Positions 28,316 through 37,223 of a DNA stretch of 64,000 nt are shown one piece after another. The notes beneath the pieces were generated by a model that ran no database searches, was not told the DNA's origin, and saw only the letters and a program-made list of their open reading frames with translations. Numbering within the stretch: the first letter of the stretch is position 1; each line of letters opens with the position of its first letter. Location: contig NZ_BJYY01000013.1 of NCBI RefSeq assembly GCF_007991755.1, positions 558,001 through 622,000 on the forward strand, given 5' to 3'. Made by a program: the position numbers and the translations under genes. The stretch is from Cellulomonas aerilata. GTDB lineage: Bacteria; Actinomycetota; Actinomycetes; Actinomycetales; Cellulomonadaceae.

Positions 28316-30013
28316 TCAGCCGGGGAACGCGGGCGACTGCACGCCCGTGACGACCTCGACCCAGGACGTCCCGCGCAGGGTCAGCAGCACCCCGGCGTCG
28401 GTCGCGACGTACAGCGCCCGCTCCCCGCGGCCGGCGGCGAGGGACACCGCGCCGTCGATCGCCGGCAGCGGGCGCGTGGGTCCGGCGGTCGGGACCAGGT
28501 GGACCGTGGGACCGGTCATCGTCCCGCTCGTCCCGAGCACGGCGAGCGTCGACTCGTCCAGCCAGGCGACCTGCGTGGCCGTCAGCAGCCGTGCGCCGAC
28601 GCGCATCCGCTCCGTCAGGCGCTGCGGCGTGCCGGACCCGTCCCGCACCACGCCCGCCACGTCGACGGTCACACCGTCCGGGCCGGCGGACACGATCGCG
28701 ACCCGCGCGCCGTCGCGGGACACCCGCAGCGAGCGCACCACCCGCCCGTCGAGCCACTCCGCGCCCACGTCGACCACGGGTCCGTCGACCTGCACGGCGG
28801 TGAGGCGGCCGGCGGACTGCGACGGGCCCGTCCACACCCACGACGCCGGGTCGACGGAGGGCGCGACCAGCGCGGGCCCCTGGACCAGGGCACGCGGCGC
28901 GCCCCCCGGGGCCGGCGCCAGCACCAGGGTGTCGGCGCCGGACAGCAGCACGGTCGGGCCGCCGTCCCGTGCCCACGCGAGCCCGTGGGGGTCGGGGACG
29001 GCGAGCGGCGCGACGTCGGCGGCGAAGGTCGGCTCGTCACCGTCGAGCTGAAGGACCTGGCCGTCGCGGATCATCCGCGCCACCGTCCCCGGGGACGGGT
29101 CGCGCCGCAGCTCCGCGGGCTCCGGCTCCACCATGGGCAGCCCGGCGATGGACACCGCGACGTCGCGGATGCCGGGCAGCTCGAGCACCTCGGCGAGCTG
29201 GGCCTTCATGAGCGCGCGGTCGTCCGTGCCCGCGGCGGCCACCGCCGCGCTGAGGTCGACCGTCGCCGTGCCGTCCGCGCCCACGGGCACGGACTCGAGC
29301 GCGAGAGCGGTGCCCTCCGGGAAGGCGGTGCGCACCGCGTCGCGCAGCCACGGCGACGGCCCCTGGAGCAGCGCCCGCACGGCGTACGTGGCGGTGTTGC
29401 GCTCGGGGAACCAGCGCACCTCCGGCACCAGGACGTCGGCGGTGGGACCGAGGAAGTACAGCGGCGTGGCGCGGTAGACCGAGTCGAAGATCGGCTGGGA
29501 CAGCAGGACCCCGTTGTCCAGGGCGGTGATCCGCCACTGCCCCTGGGCGTCCTGCACGAGGTCGAAGACGGCGTCCTGCTCGGCGTTCGGCGGGCTCTCG
29601 GCGTACCGGCCGTCGGCGTCGAGCGTCGCCACCATGGGGAACGTGACGCTGACCTGCGAGTCCCGCGAGTCGTCGAACTCCAGGTTCTCCGCCGTGGAGT
29701 ACACGGCGACGCCCTCGCCCGGGGCCCACGAGGTGCGGGCGGGTGCGGTGAGGTACTGCCGGGCCACGGCGTAGCTGTCGCCCAGGCCCGCCGCCGACGC
29801 GGACAGGAACCCCTGCACGATCGCCGTCGGCGAGGCGTCGGTCGGGGGGCTGTAGGCGAGCGGGAAGACGCTGCCGGGCTCGTCCACCGTGCCGTCGCCC
29901 TCGGCGACCGGGCCGGCGGTCGGGATGGACACGCAGCCCGCCACCAGGACCGTCACGGCCCAGACCGCGACGACGGCGAGCCGGCGTCGCAACCGGGCGG
30001 GTGCCGCGCTCAT
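28316..30013 (-). CDS. lpqB: Lipoprotein LpqB, partner of the MtrAB two-component system
   Basis: 565 residues. Signal peptide with lipobox VAGC (Cys at 27), an N-terminal LpqB/GerMN-like region (PTAIVQGFLSASA to SPWLRDAVRTAFPEGTALAL) and a C-terminal beta-propeller-like region. In mycobacteria LpqB interacts with the MtrB sensor and tunes MtrA phosphorylation. The ATG overlaps the mtrB stop by 4 nt, so mtrA, mtrB and lpqB form one coupled operon here. Confidence 0.95.
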   Translation of the reverse strand: MSAAPARLRRRLAVVAVWAVTVLVAGCVSIPTAGPVAEGDGTVDEPGSVFPLAYSPPTDASPTAIVQGFLSASAAGLGDSYAVARQYLTAPARTSWAPGEGVAVYSTAENLEFDDSRDSQVSVTFPMVATLDADGRYAESPPNAEQDAVFDLVQDAQGQWRITALDNGVLLSQPIFDSVYRATPLYFLGPTADVLVPEVRWFPERNTATYAVRALLQGPSPWLRDAVRTAFPEGTALALESVPVGADGTATVDLSAAVAAAGTDDRALMKAQLAEVLELPGIRDVAVSIAGLPMVEPEPAELRRDPSPGTVARMIRDGQVLQLDGDEPTFAADVAPLAVPDPHGLAWARDGGPTVLLSGADTLVLAPAPGGAPRALVQGPALVAPSVDPASWVWTGPSQSAGRLTAVQVDGPVVDVGAEWLDGRVVRSLRVSRDGARVAIVSAGPDGVTVDVAGVVRDGSGTPQRLTERMRVGARLLTATQVAWLDESTLAVLGTSGTMTGPTVHLVPTAGPTRPLPAIDGAVSLAAGRGERALYVATDAGVLLTLRGTSWVEVVTGVQSPAFPG

Positions 30014-31689
30014 CGTGCCTCCAGGTGGTCAAGGTCCGGCAGGGACGCCGGGTCCGACGTCGGGCGGACGGCCGCGTCGAGCGCGAGGTCCGGGACGTCG
30101 TCGGACGCGAGGTCCGGCACCAGCGGCAGCGGCGAGGACGTCAGCGTGATGCCCGCCCGGCGCGGCAGCGTGAGCCGGAAGCTCGCGCCGTACGCCCGGC
30201 GCCCCCACGCCTCGAGCCACCCGCCGTGCAGGTGCGCGTCCTCCAGCGAGATCGCCAGGCCCAGCCCCGTCCCGCCGGTCGTGCGGGCGCGCGCCGGGTC
30301 CGCCCGCCAGAACCGGTCGAACACGTGCTCGGCCTCCGCCGGGGTCATCCCGACGCCGTGGTCGCGCACCACCACGGCGACCGCCTGCGCGTCCAGGCCG
30401 ACCGTGACCTCGACCGCCGTGCCCTCGGCGTGCTCGATCGCGTTGACGAGCAGGTTGCGCAGGATCCGCTCGACGCGCCGGGGGTCGATGTCGGCGGTGC
30501 ACCGGGTGTCGGGCATGTCGACCCGCAGCCACGTGCCCTTCGACGACGCGAGCGGCAGTGCCTGCTCCACCGCCGCCGCCACGACGTCGCGCACGTCGCG
30601 ACCCTCGGCGTCGAGCATGGCGAACCCCGCGTCGAACCGGCTGATCTCCAGCAGGTCCGCCAGCAGGTCCTCGAACCGGTCCAGCTGCGTGGTCAGCAGC
30701 TCCGCGGACCGCCGCGCGGCCGGGGGGAAGTCCTCGCGCACCGAGTGCAGGACCTCGCCGGCCATCCGGATCGTGGTCAGCGGGGTGCGCAGCTCGTGGG
30801 ACACGTCCGAGACGAACCTGCGCTGCAGCGCCGACAGGTCCTCCATCCGCCGGATCTGCACCTGCAGGGACTCGGCCATCTCGTTGAAGGACCGCGCCAG
30901 CGTGGCCATCTCGTCCTGCCCGCGGACCTCCATCCGCTCGGTGAGGTGCCCGTCCGCGAGGCGCTCGGCGACCCGGGCGGCGCTGCGCACCGGGCTGACC
31001 GTCTGCCGGGTGACCAGCCACGTCATGCCGCCGAGCAGCGCGACGACGGCGACGGCGCCGGCTGCCAGCACGCCCTGGACGAAGCGCAGGGTCCGCTGCT
31101 CGGGGGCCAGCGTGTAGAGGTAGTAGAGCTCGTAGCGACCGCTGCCGGGCAGCTCGACCTGGGACCCGACCATGACACCGGGGTCCACCCGGGACCCGAC
31201 GGGGTCGCCGACGGGGATGCCGACGGGCTGCCAGCGCTGCCCGTCGCCGCCGGACACCTGCCGGCGGAGCTCGTCGCTGATGAGCGGCACCAGCCGCTCG
31301 TCCGACGCCACGGACGTCACGAGCACGGGGTTCTGCCCGACGGGCCGCTGGATGAAGACGTCGCGCTCGCCGGAGCCGCCCACCTGCAGGCCCTGGACGA
31401 GGTCGACGAAGAGCTGCTGGACCTGGGTGTCGGCCGGGGCGGCGTCGAAGGTGTCCTGCACCTGGCGGGTGGAGCGCGAGCTCTCGTCGAGCACCTCGCG
31501 CAGGCGCTGGTCGAAGAGGCCGTCCCGGAGACGGTCGGACAGGAACCCGCCCAGCACCAGGAGCGTCACCAGGCCGATCACCAGGGTGGAGGTGATGACC
31601 CGCACCTGCAGGGACGAGCGCCACCGGCGCACCGCGCGGCGCGAGAGGAGCAGCAGGCGGACCCGGGTGTGCCGCCAGAACCGGCTCAC
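30010..31689 (-). CDS. mtrB: Sensor histidine kinase MtrB
   Basis: 559 residues from the GTG at 31689. Two membrane helices (VITSTLVIGLVTLLVLGGFL and VLAAGAVAVVALLGGMTWLV) flank an extracytoplasmic domain of about 150 residues; a HAMP domain (RVAERLADGHLTERMEVRG), the H-box FVSDVSHELRTPLTTIR, and N/G boxes (NLLVNAIEHAEG, GTGLGLAISLEDAHLHGGW) follow. Controls cell-wall and division functions through MtrA. Starts inside the mtrA stop (GTGA) and overlaps lpqB (ATGA). Confidence 0.97.
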   Translation of the reverse strand: MSRFWRHTRVRLLLLSRRAVRRWRSSLQVRVITSTLVIGLVTLLVLGGFLSDRLRDGLFDQRLREVLDESSRSTRQVQDTFDAAPADTQVQQLFVDLVQGLQVGGSGERDVFIQRPVGQNPVLVTSVASDERLVPLISDELRRQVSGGDGQRWQPVGIPVGDPVGSRVDPGVMVGSQVELPGSGRYELYYLYTLAPEQRTLRFVQGVLAAGAVAVVALLGGMTWLVTRQTVSPVRSAARVAERLADGHLTERMEVRGQDEMATLARSFNEMAESLQVQIRRMEDLSALQRRFVSDVSHELRTPLTTIRMAGEVLHSVREDFPPAARRSAELLTTQLDRFEDLLADLLEISRFDAGFAMLDAEGRDVRDVVAAAVEQALPLASSKGTWLRVDMPDTRCTADIDPRRVERILRNLLVNAIEHAEGTAVEVTVGLDAQAVAVVVRDHGVGMTPAEAEHVFDRFWRADPARARTTGGTGLGLAISLEDAHLHGGWLEAWGRRAYGASFRLTLPRRAGITLTSSPLPLVPDLASDDVPDLALDAAVRPTSDPASLPDLDHLEAR

Positions 31690-32369
31690 CGGGGGGTCGC
31701 GCCCGCCTTGTAGCCGACCCCGCGCACCGTCACGACGATCTCGGGACGCTCCGGGTCGGCCTCGATCTTGGACCGCAGCCGCTGCACGTGGACGTTGACC
31801 AGCCGGGTGTCGGCCGCGTGCCGGTAGCCCCAGACGCGCTCCAGCAGGACCTCGCGGGTGAACACCTGCCACGGCTTGCGGGCCAGCGCGACCAGCAGGT
31901 CGAACTCCAGCGGCGTGAGCGGGATGGCGGTCCCGCCCCGGGTGACCCGGTGGCCGGTGACGTCGATCTCCAGGTCCCCGATGGCCAGGTGCTCGGGGGT
32001 CGGCTCGTCGCTGCGGCGCAGGCGCGCCCGGACCCGGGCGACGAGCTCCTTGGGCTTGAACGGCTTGGAGATGTAGTCGTCGGCGCCCGACTCCAGACCC
32101 AGGACGACGTCGACCGTGTCGCTCTTGGCGGTCAGCATGACGATCGGGACGCCGGACTCCGCGCGGATGAGGCGGCACACCTCGGTGCCGTCCTTGCCGG
32201 GGAGCATGAGGTCCAGCAGCACCAGGTCCGGCTGGACCTGGCGGAACATGCCCAGCGCCTCGTCACCGTCCGCGCACAGGACCGGGTCGAAGCCCTCCGA
32301 GCGCAGCACGATCCCGATCATCTCCGCGAGCGCGACGTCGTCGTCGACCACCAGCACACGTCCCTTCAT
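31686..32369 (-). CDS. mtrA: Response regulator MtrA, OmpR/PhoB type
   Basis: 227 residues. Receiver domain with acidic pocket VVDDD, phospho-acceptor Asp53 in LVLLDLMLPGKDG, LTAKSD and the YISKPF lysine; C-terminal winged helix (LTPLEFDLLVALARKPWQVF to VQRLRSKIEADPERPEI, VRGVGYKAG). An essential regulator of division and wall genes in many actinobacteria. The minus strand has CACGAT 6 nt before the ATG, a weak form of the leaderless -10. Divergent from the membrane-protein operon at 32661. Confidence 0.98.
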   Translation of the reverse strand: MKGRVLVVDDDVALAEMIGIVLRSEGFDPVLCADGDEALGMFRQVQPDLVLLDLMLPGKDGTEVCRLIRAESGVPIVMLTAKSDTVDVVLGLESGADDYISKPFKPKELVARVRARLRRSDEPTPEHLAIGDLEIDVTGHRVTRGGTAIPLTPLEFDLLVALARKPWQVFTREVLLERVWGYRHAADTRLVNVHVQRLRSKIEADPERPEIVVTVRGVGYKAGATPR

Positions 32370-32564
32370 GGCCCCATCGTGTCATCCCCGCGGTCGCGCC
32401 CGGGTCCACGGCCGGGGAAACACGGCACCCCGTGCGGGCGCCGCGACGGGCGTCACCCGGGTGGACGCCCGTGGACGTCGGACCCGCGTGGCACGATGGC
32501 CGCAGCCGGGCGACCTGCGGCCCGGCGTGCCCGACCGGGCGCTCCGACCAGCCCCTGCGACCGG

Positions 32565-32600
32565 CCGCCCGACCTGCCGCCCGACCTGCCGCCCGACCTG
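32565..32600 (+). repeat. Three perfect 12-bp tandem repeats in the mtrA upstream region
   Basis: CCGCCCGACCTG occurs three times in tandem, with degenerate flanking copies, inside the 291-bp divergent gap between mtrA and the gene starting at 32661. Nothing else is evident in this gap. Confidence 0.75.
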
Positions 32601-32660
32601 CTCCGTGAACCGACCACCGCGACCCGTGCGGCCCCGCCGCCTGTGCGAAAGAGGCCAGCG

Positions 32661-33935
32661 ATGACGACCCCGAGCGAACCGACGACGCCCGGCTGGACCG
32701 CCCCGGCCCAGCCCGCGGTGGGCGGCGCGCCGCAGCCCGACCCGGACGGGACGGGGGGCGACCCGGGGACGGCGGCCGGCGGTCGACCCGTCCCGCCCCC
32801 GTACGGCGGCGCGCCGACCTCCCCCGGGATCACCCCCGTGGGTGCGGGCGGCGGCTGGGGCCCGGGGTACACCTCGCCCGTGACGGCGCCGCCCGCCCCG
32901 GGCGGTCCGTCGGGGCCGTCGGGGTCGGTGCCGGGGTACCCGGGTCCTGACCCGAGCGGCGGCATGCCCCGACCGCCCGCGTACGGGTTCGCCCCGCCCG
33001 CGCCCCGTCCGGGGATCATCCCCCTGCGGCCGCTGGGCCTCGGCGAGATCCTCGACGGCGCGTTCCGCGCGATCCGCGCGAACCCGCGGGTCATGTTCGG
33101 GCTGAGCGCGGTGGTCGTGGCGGTGGCCGTCACGATCCAGGCCGTGCTGCAGTGGTACGTCGGCGGGCTGGTGGCCGGCCAGATCGGCGAGGTGTCGGCG
33201 AGCCTGGACCCGACCGGCGAGCTCGGCTTCGCCGAGACGCTCGGGCCGGCGCTGGCGTCGGTCGTCACCGCGCCGCTGATCGCGATCGCGACCACCGTGC
33301 TGACCGGCTTGCTGATCGTCTCGGTGAGCCGGTCCGTCATCGGGCAGCGGATCCCGGTCGGCGAGGTCTGGTCGCAGTCGTGGCGGCGCGTGCTGCTGCT
33401 GCTCGTCTTCTCCTTCGTGACCACCGTGCTCGTGCTCGTGGCGTGGGGCGCCTGGGTGGGCCTGCTCGTGGTGCTCGGCGAGTCCGAGCAGTGGGGGCTG
33501 CTCGCGGCGGTGGGGCTGCTGGGCGGCCTCGGCCTGCTGGTCGCGACGGTGTGGTTCCTGGTGCGGATCCTGCTGATCCCGCCGGCGCTGGTGCTCGAGG
33601 GCACGAGCGTCGGGACGGCGCTGCGGCGCGGGTGGCGGCTGACCCGCGGCAGCTTCTGGCGCCTGCTCGGGATCTATCTGCTCACCTCGATCATGGTGGC
33701 GATCGTCGCCCAGATCATCATCACGCCGGCGGCGCTGATCTCCGCGTTCGTCCTGCAGGACCCGCTGCTGACGTCCTTCGGCGGGCTCGCCCTGTCGTCG
33801 ATCGCCAACGCGATCGCGTACACCCTGACGACGTCCTTCATGGCAGCCGTGATCGCCCTGCTCTACATCGACGTGCGGATGCGGCGCGAGGGACTGGACG
33901 TGGAGCTCACCCGAGCGGCCGGCGAGACGGTGTGA
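32661..33935 (+). CDS. Multi-pass membrane protein (DUF7544 / glycerophosphoryl-PDE membrane-domain-like)
   Basis: 424 residues from the ATG at 32661 (GAGG 6 nt upstream). About 115 N-terminal residues are Pro/Gly-rich and disordered; then come RPLGLGEILDGAFRAIRANP and at least six hydrophobic helices (such as VMFGLSAVVVAVAVTIQAVL, VLLLLVFSFVTTVLVLVAWG, IANAIAYTLTTSFMAAVIAL). The GLGEILDGAF motif before the first helix is characteristic of this family. It is the first gene of an operon that continues with DUF4129, DUF4350, MoxR and DUF58. Exact function unknown. Confidence 0.8.
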   Translation: MTTPSEPTTPGWTAPAQPAVGGAPQPDPDGTGGDPGTAAGGRPVPPPYGGAPTSPGITPVGAGGGWGPGYTSPVTAPPAPGGPSGPSGSVPGYPGPDPSGGMPRPPAYGFAPPAPRPGIIPLRPLGLGEILDGAFRAIRANPRVMFGLSAVVVAVAVTIQAVLQWYVGGLVAGQIGEVSASLDPTGELGFAETLGPALASVVTAPLIAIATTVLTGLLIVSVSRSVIGQRIPVGEVWSQSWRRVLLLLVFSFVTTVLVLVAWGAWVGLLVVLGESEQWGLLAAVGLLGGLGLLVATVWFLVRILLIPPALVLEGTSVGTALRRGWRLTRGSFWRLLGIYLLTSIMVAIVAQIIITPAALISAFVLQDPLLTSFGGLALSSIANAIAYTLTTSFMAAVIALLYIDVRMRREGLDVELTRAAGETV

Positions 33936-33950
33936 GCGGAGGACCCACCC

Positions 33951-34589
33951 GTGCGCGCTGAGGTCCCCGTCGTCCCGGACGCCGAGACCGCCCGGCGCTG
34001 GGCCACCGAGGAGCTGGCCGACCCGGCGTACCACCAGGACCCCAGCCTGCTCGACCGGTTCCTGGAGTGGCTCGACTCCCTGTTCGCCGGTGCCCCGGAC
34101 GCCCTGCCGCTGCCCCCGCTCGCCGTCGTGGCGCTCGTCGTGCTGGTCCTGCTCCTGGTGGTAGGGATCGCGTTCTGGGTCGCCGGGCCCGTGCGGGCCG
34201 CACGCCGGACGGCCACCGCGTCGGTCGTCGTGCTCGGCGACGACACGCGCACCGCCGACCAGCTGCGGGCCGCCGCCGACGACGCCGCGGCGCGCGGGGA
34301 CTGGGCGGCGGCCGTCCTGGAGCGGTTCCGAGCGGTGGTCCGCTCGCTCGAGGAGCGCGCCGTGCTCGTCGACTCCCCCGGGCGGACCGCCGACGAGGCC
34401 GCCGAGGCGGCCGGCGCCCGCCTGCCCGCGCGGACCGCGGACCTGCGCCGCGCCGCCCGCCTGTTCGACGACGTCTGCTACGGCAAGGCGTCCGCCGACG
34501 CCGACGCCGACGCGTGGATGCGCGCCCTGGACCGCCAGGTCGCCGGCACGCGCCCGGCCGGGCCGCCGGCGCCCGTGGCCGCCCGATGA
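33951..34589 (+). CDS. DUF4129 membrane protein
   Basis: 212 residues from the GTG at 33951. A short N-terminal part (ARRWATEELADPAYHQDPSL), one membrane helix (LAVVALVVLVLLLVVGIAFW), then a cytoplasmic C-terminal DUF4129 domain (AAARGDWAAAVLERFRAVVR to ARLFDDVCYGK). DUF4129 proteins commonly sit with MoxR ATPases and DUF58 proteins. The stop overlaps the next start by 4 nt (ATGA). Confidence 0.88.
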   Translation: MRAEVPVVPDAETARRWATEELADPAYHQDPSLLDRFLEWLDSLFAGAPDALPLPPLAVVALVVLVLLLVVGIAFWVAGPVRAARRTATASVVVLGDDTRTADQLRAAADDAAARGDWAAAVLERFRAVVRSLEERAVLVDSPGRTADEAAEAAGARLPARTADLRRAARLFDDVCYGKASADADADAWMRALDRQVAGTRPAGPPAPVAAR

Positions 34590-35986
34590 GCAACGGGGCA
34601 CGTCCCGCCGGTCCGGCGGCGCGCGCGGGCGGCCTGGACACCGGACCGCCGGCCGACCCTCGCGGCGTGGTCGCGAGCCTGGCGCCGGGTGAGCCGGGTC
34701 AGCCGGGTCAGCCGGGTCAGCGGGGTCAGCCCGGCCCGTCGGGTCGGCCGGGCCCGTCAGGCGGGTCCGAGCGGACGGGTCTGCCGGACGAGCGCGCCGG
34801 CACGCCGTCGGGCACGCCCGCGGGTGCCGGACGGCAGGACCCGCGACCGTCCGGCCGGCCCGGCGCGCGACGTGCTCGGTGGCGGTGGACGGCGGTCGGG
34901 GTCGGGCTCGCGCTGCTCGTCGTGCTGGCCGCCCTCCTGCCCGAGCCGTCCCGGTCGACCGCCCCGCTCGCGCCGGACAACCCCGACGACGGCGGAGCAC
35001 AGGCGCTCGCCCGCATCCTGGAGCGCCAGGGCGTCCAGATCGAGTACGTCCGGCGCACGAACGCCGCGGTCGCCGCCGCCGACGGTGGCGGCACGCTGCT
35101 GGTCACGGCCAGCACGCTCCTGCTCCCCGAGCAGGAGGAGGCCCTGGCCGGCACGGACAACGACCTGGTCCTGCTGGACCCGGGCTCGTCGCTGCTGGCC
35201 GGCGTGACGGACGCGGCCGAGCCGGCGACCGGCTCGGGCACCGAGACCGACCGGGTGCCGGCCTGCGACGACCCCGACGCGATCGCCGCCGGGTCGCTGC
35301 GCACCGGCAGCGCGGGCTACCGGGCGCTCACCGACGACGCCACGACGTGCTTCCCCGGCGACGACCCCGGGGCCGGGGCGCTGCTCGTCGTGGAGGGCGA
35401 CCGGCGCGTGACCGCGCTCGCGGAGCCGTCCGTCCTCACCAACGCCCGGCTGGCCGAGGACGGCAACGCCGCGCTGGCGCTGCGCCTGCTCGGCGCGCAG
35501 GACCGGGTGGTCTGGTACGTGCCGTCCTTCGACGACCTCGGCACCACCGAGGCGCCCGGACCCGCGCTCGGCGACCTGCTGCCTCCGTGGGCCGGTCCCG
35601 TCGCGCTCCAGGCGCTGGTCGTGGCCGTGGTCGCCGCGCTCTGGCGCGGACGCCGCCTGGGCCGCCTGGTCACCGAACCGCTGCCGGTCACCGTCCAGGC
35701 CGCGGAGGCCACCCGAGGCCGGGGCCGGCTGTACCGTCGCTCCCGCGCCTACGGGCACGCGGCCGCCTCCCTGCGGGCGGGGACCGCCAGCCGGACGGCC
35801 GCCCGCCTGGGGCTGCCGCGCTCGGCCGGCGCCGTCGCCGTCATCGACGCCCTCGCGCAGGCGGCCGGTCGTCCCGCGGACGACGTCGCCGCGCTGCTGT
35901 ACGGACCACCACCCACCGACGACGCCGGACTGACCGAGCTGGCACGCAGGCTCGACGACCTGGAGAGCGAGGTTCACCGACCGTGA
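34586..35986 (+). CDS. DUF4350 membrane protein with collagen-like N-terminal stretch
   Basis: 466 residues from the ATG at 34586. The N-terminal 100 residues include Gly-x-y triplets (PGQPGQPGQRGQPGPSG) encoded by a 9-bp repeat; a membrane helix (WTAVGVGLALLVVLAALLP) leads into an extracytoplasmic DUF4350 domain (PDDGGAQALARILERQGVQI, VTASTLLLPEQEEALAG), a second helix (VALQALVVAVVAALWRGRRL), and a cytoplasmic tail. Between DUF4129 and MoxR with 4-nt overlaps on both sides. Confidence 0.85.
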   Translation: MSNGARPAGPAARAGGLDTGPPADPRGVVASLAPGEPGQPGQPGQRGQPGPSGRPGPSGGSERTGLPDERAGTPSGTPAGAGRQDPRPSGRPGARRARWRWTAVGVGLALLVVLAALLPEPSRSTAPLAPDNPDDGGAQALARILERQGVQIEYVRRTNAAVAAADGGGTLLVTASTLLLPEQEEALAGTDNDLVLLDPGSSLLAGVTDAAEPATGSGTETDRVPACDDPDAIAAGSLRTGSAGYRALTDDATTCFPGDDPGAGALLVVEGDRRVTALAEPSVLTNARLAEDGNAALALRLLGAQDRVVWYVPSFDDLGTTEAPGPALGDLLPPWAGPVALQALVVAVVAALWRGRRLGRLVTEPLPVTVQAAEATRGRGRLYRRSRAYGHAAASLRAGTASRTAARLGLPRSAGAVAVIDALAQAAGRPADDVAALLYGPPPTDDAGLTELARRLDDLESEVHRP

Positions 35987-37194
35987 CCGAGGCACACCCC
36001 ACGGGCCCCACGCCCATCGCCGAGCACCCGCCCGAGGACCAGGGGCAGACCCGCCCCACGCCCCAGCCGGCGCCCGACCTCGGCGTCCCCGTGGCCGGCG
36101 CGGAGCCGTCGGGGACGGGCGGTGCCGGGACGCAGGCGCCCGGACCGGAGCCGCACCCCGCGGGGGCGCACGCCCCCGGGACGCACGCCCCCGGGACGCC
36201 TGCGGCGCCGACCGGCGGTCCCGCCCCCACGCCGCCGTCACCGTCCGCCGAGCTGCGCGCCACCCTGGGCGCGGTGCGCGCCGAGGTGGCCAAGGCCGTC
36301 GTCGGGCAGGACGCCGCCGTGACCGGGCTGGTCATCGCGCTGCTGTGCCGTGGGCACGTCCTGCTCGAGGGCGTGCCGGGTGTGGCCAAGACGCTGCTCG
36401 TGCGCAGCCTCTCCGCCGCCCTGGACCTGGACACCAAGCGGGTGCAGTTCACGCCGGACCTCATGCCCGGCGACGTGACCGGGTCGCTGGTCTACGACGC
36501 CCGGTCGGCCGAGTTCTCCTTCCGCGAGGGACCGGTGTTCACGAACCTGCTGCTCGCGGACGAGATCAACCGGACCCCGCCCAAGACCCAGGCGTCGCTG
36601 CTGGAGGCGATGGAGGAGCGGCAGGTCAGCGTGGACGGCGTCCCGCGCCCGCTGCCCGACCCGTTCCTGGTGATCGCGACGCAGAACCCCGTCGAGTACG
36701 AGGGGACCTACGCGCTGCCCGAGGCCCAGCTGGACCGGTTCCTGCTCAAGCTGGTCCTGCCGCTGCCCGAGCGCGAGCAGGAGGTCGAGGTGCTCGCCCG
36801 GCACGCGGCCGGCTTCGACCCGCGCGACCTGCGCGGCGCCGGGATCCGCCCGGTCGCCGGACCGCAGGTGCTGGCCCGCGCCCGCGCCGAGGTCGCCCGG
36901 GTCCAGGTCGCCCGCGAGGTGCTCGGCTACGCCGTCGACGTGTGCCGCGCGACCCGCCAGTCGCCGTCCCTGTCGCTGGGGGTCTCCCCGCGTGGCGCCA
37001 CCGCGCTGCTGGCGACGGCGCGGGCGTGGGCGTGGCTGTCCGGGCGCGGGTACGTGACGCCCGACGACGTCAAGGCGCTCGCCCACCCCACGCTGCGGCA
37101 CCGGGTGCAGCTGCGGGCGGAGGCGGAGCTCGAGGGCGTCACCACCGAGAGCGTGCTGGACACCGTGCTGGCCGCCGTGCCGGTCCCCCGGTGA
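35983..37194 (+). CDS. MoxR-family AAA+ ATPase
   Basis: 403 residues from the GTG at 35983, overlapping the DUF4350 stop. About 85 residues of Pro/Ala/Thr-rich leader precede the AAA+ core: VVGQDAAVTGLVIALLCRGH, Walker A GVPGVAKTLL, Walker B LLLADEINRTPPKTQASLL, sensor 1 VIATQNPVEYEGTYALPEAQ, and the lid region LGVSPRGATALLATARAWA. MoxR ATPases act as chaperones for partner complexes, here most likely DUF58/DUF4129/DUF4350. Confidence 0.95.
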   Translation: MTEAHPTGPTPIAEHPPEDQGQTRPTPQPAPDLGVPVAGAEPSGTGGAGTQAPGPEPHPAGAHAPGTHAPGTPAAPTGGPAPTPPSPSAELRATLGAVRAEVAKAVVGQDAAVTGLVIALLCRGHVLLEGVPGVAKTLLVRSLSAALDLDTKRVQFTPDLMPGDVTGSLVYDARSAEFSFREGPVFTNLLLADEINRTPPKTQASLLEAMEERQVSVDGVPRPLPDPFLVIATQNPVEYEGTYALPEAQLDRFLLKLVLPLPEREQEVEVLARHAAGFDPRDLRGAGIRPVAGPQVLARARAEVARVQVAREVLGYAVDVCRATRQSPSLSLGVSPRGATALLATARAWAWLSGRGYVTPDDVKALAHPTLRHRVQLRAEAELEGVTTESVLDTVLAAVPVPR

Positions 37195-37223
37195 CGCACC
37201 GGGTGAGCGGCGGGGAGCACTAG

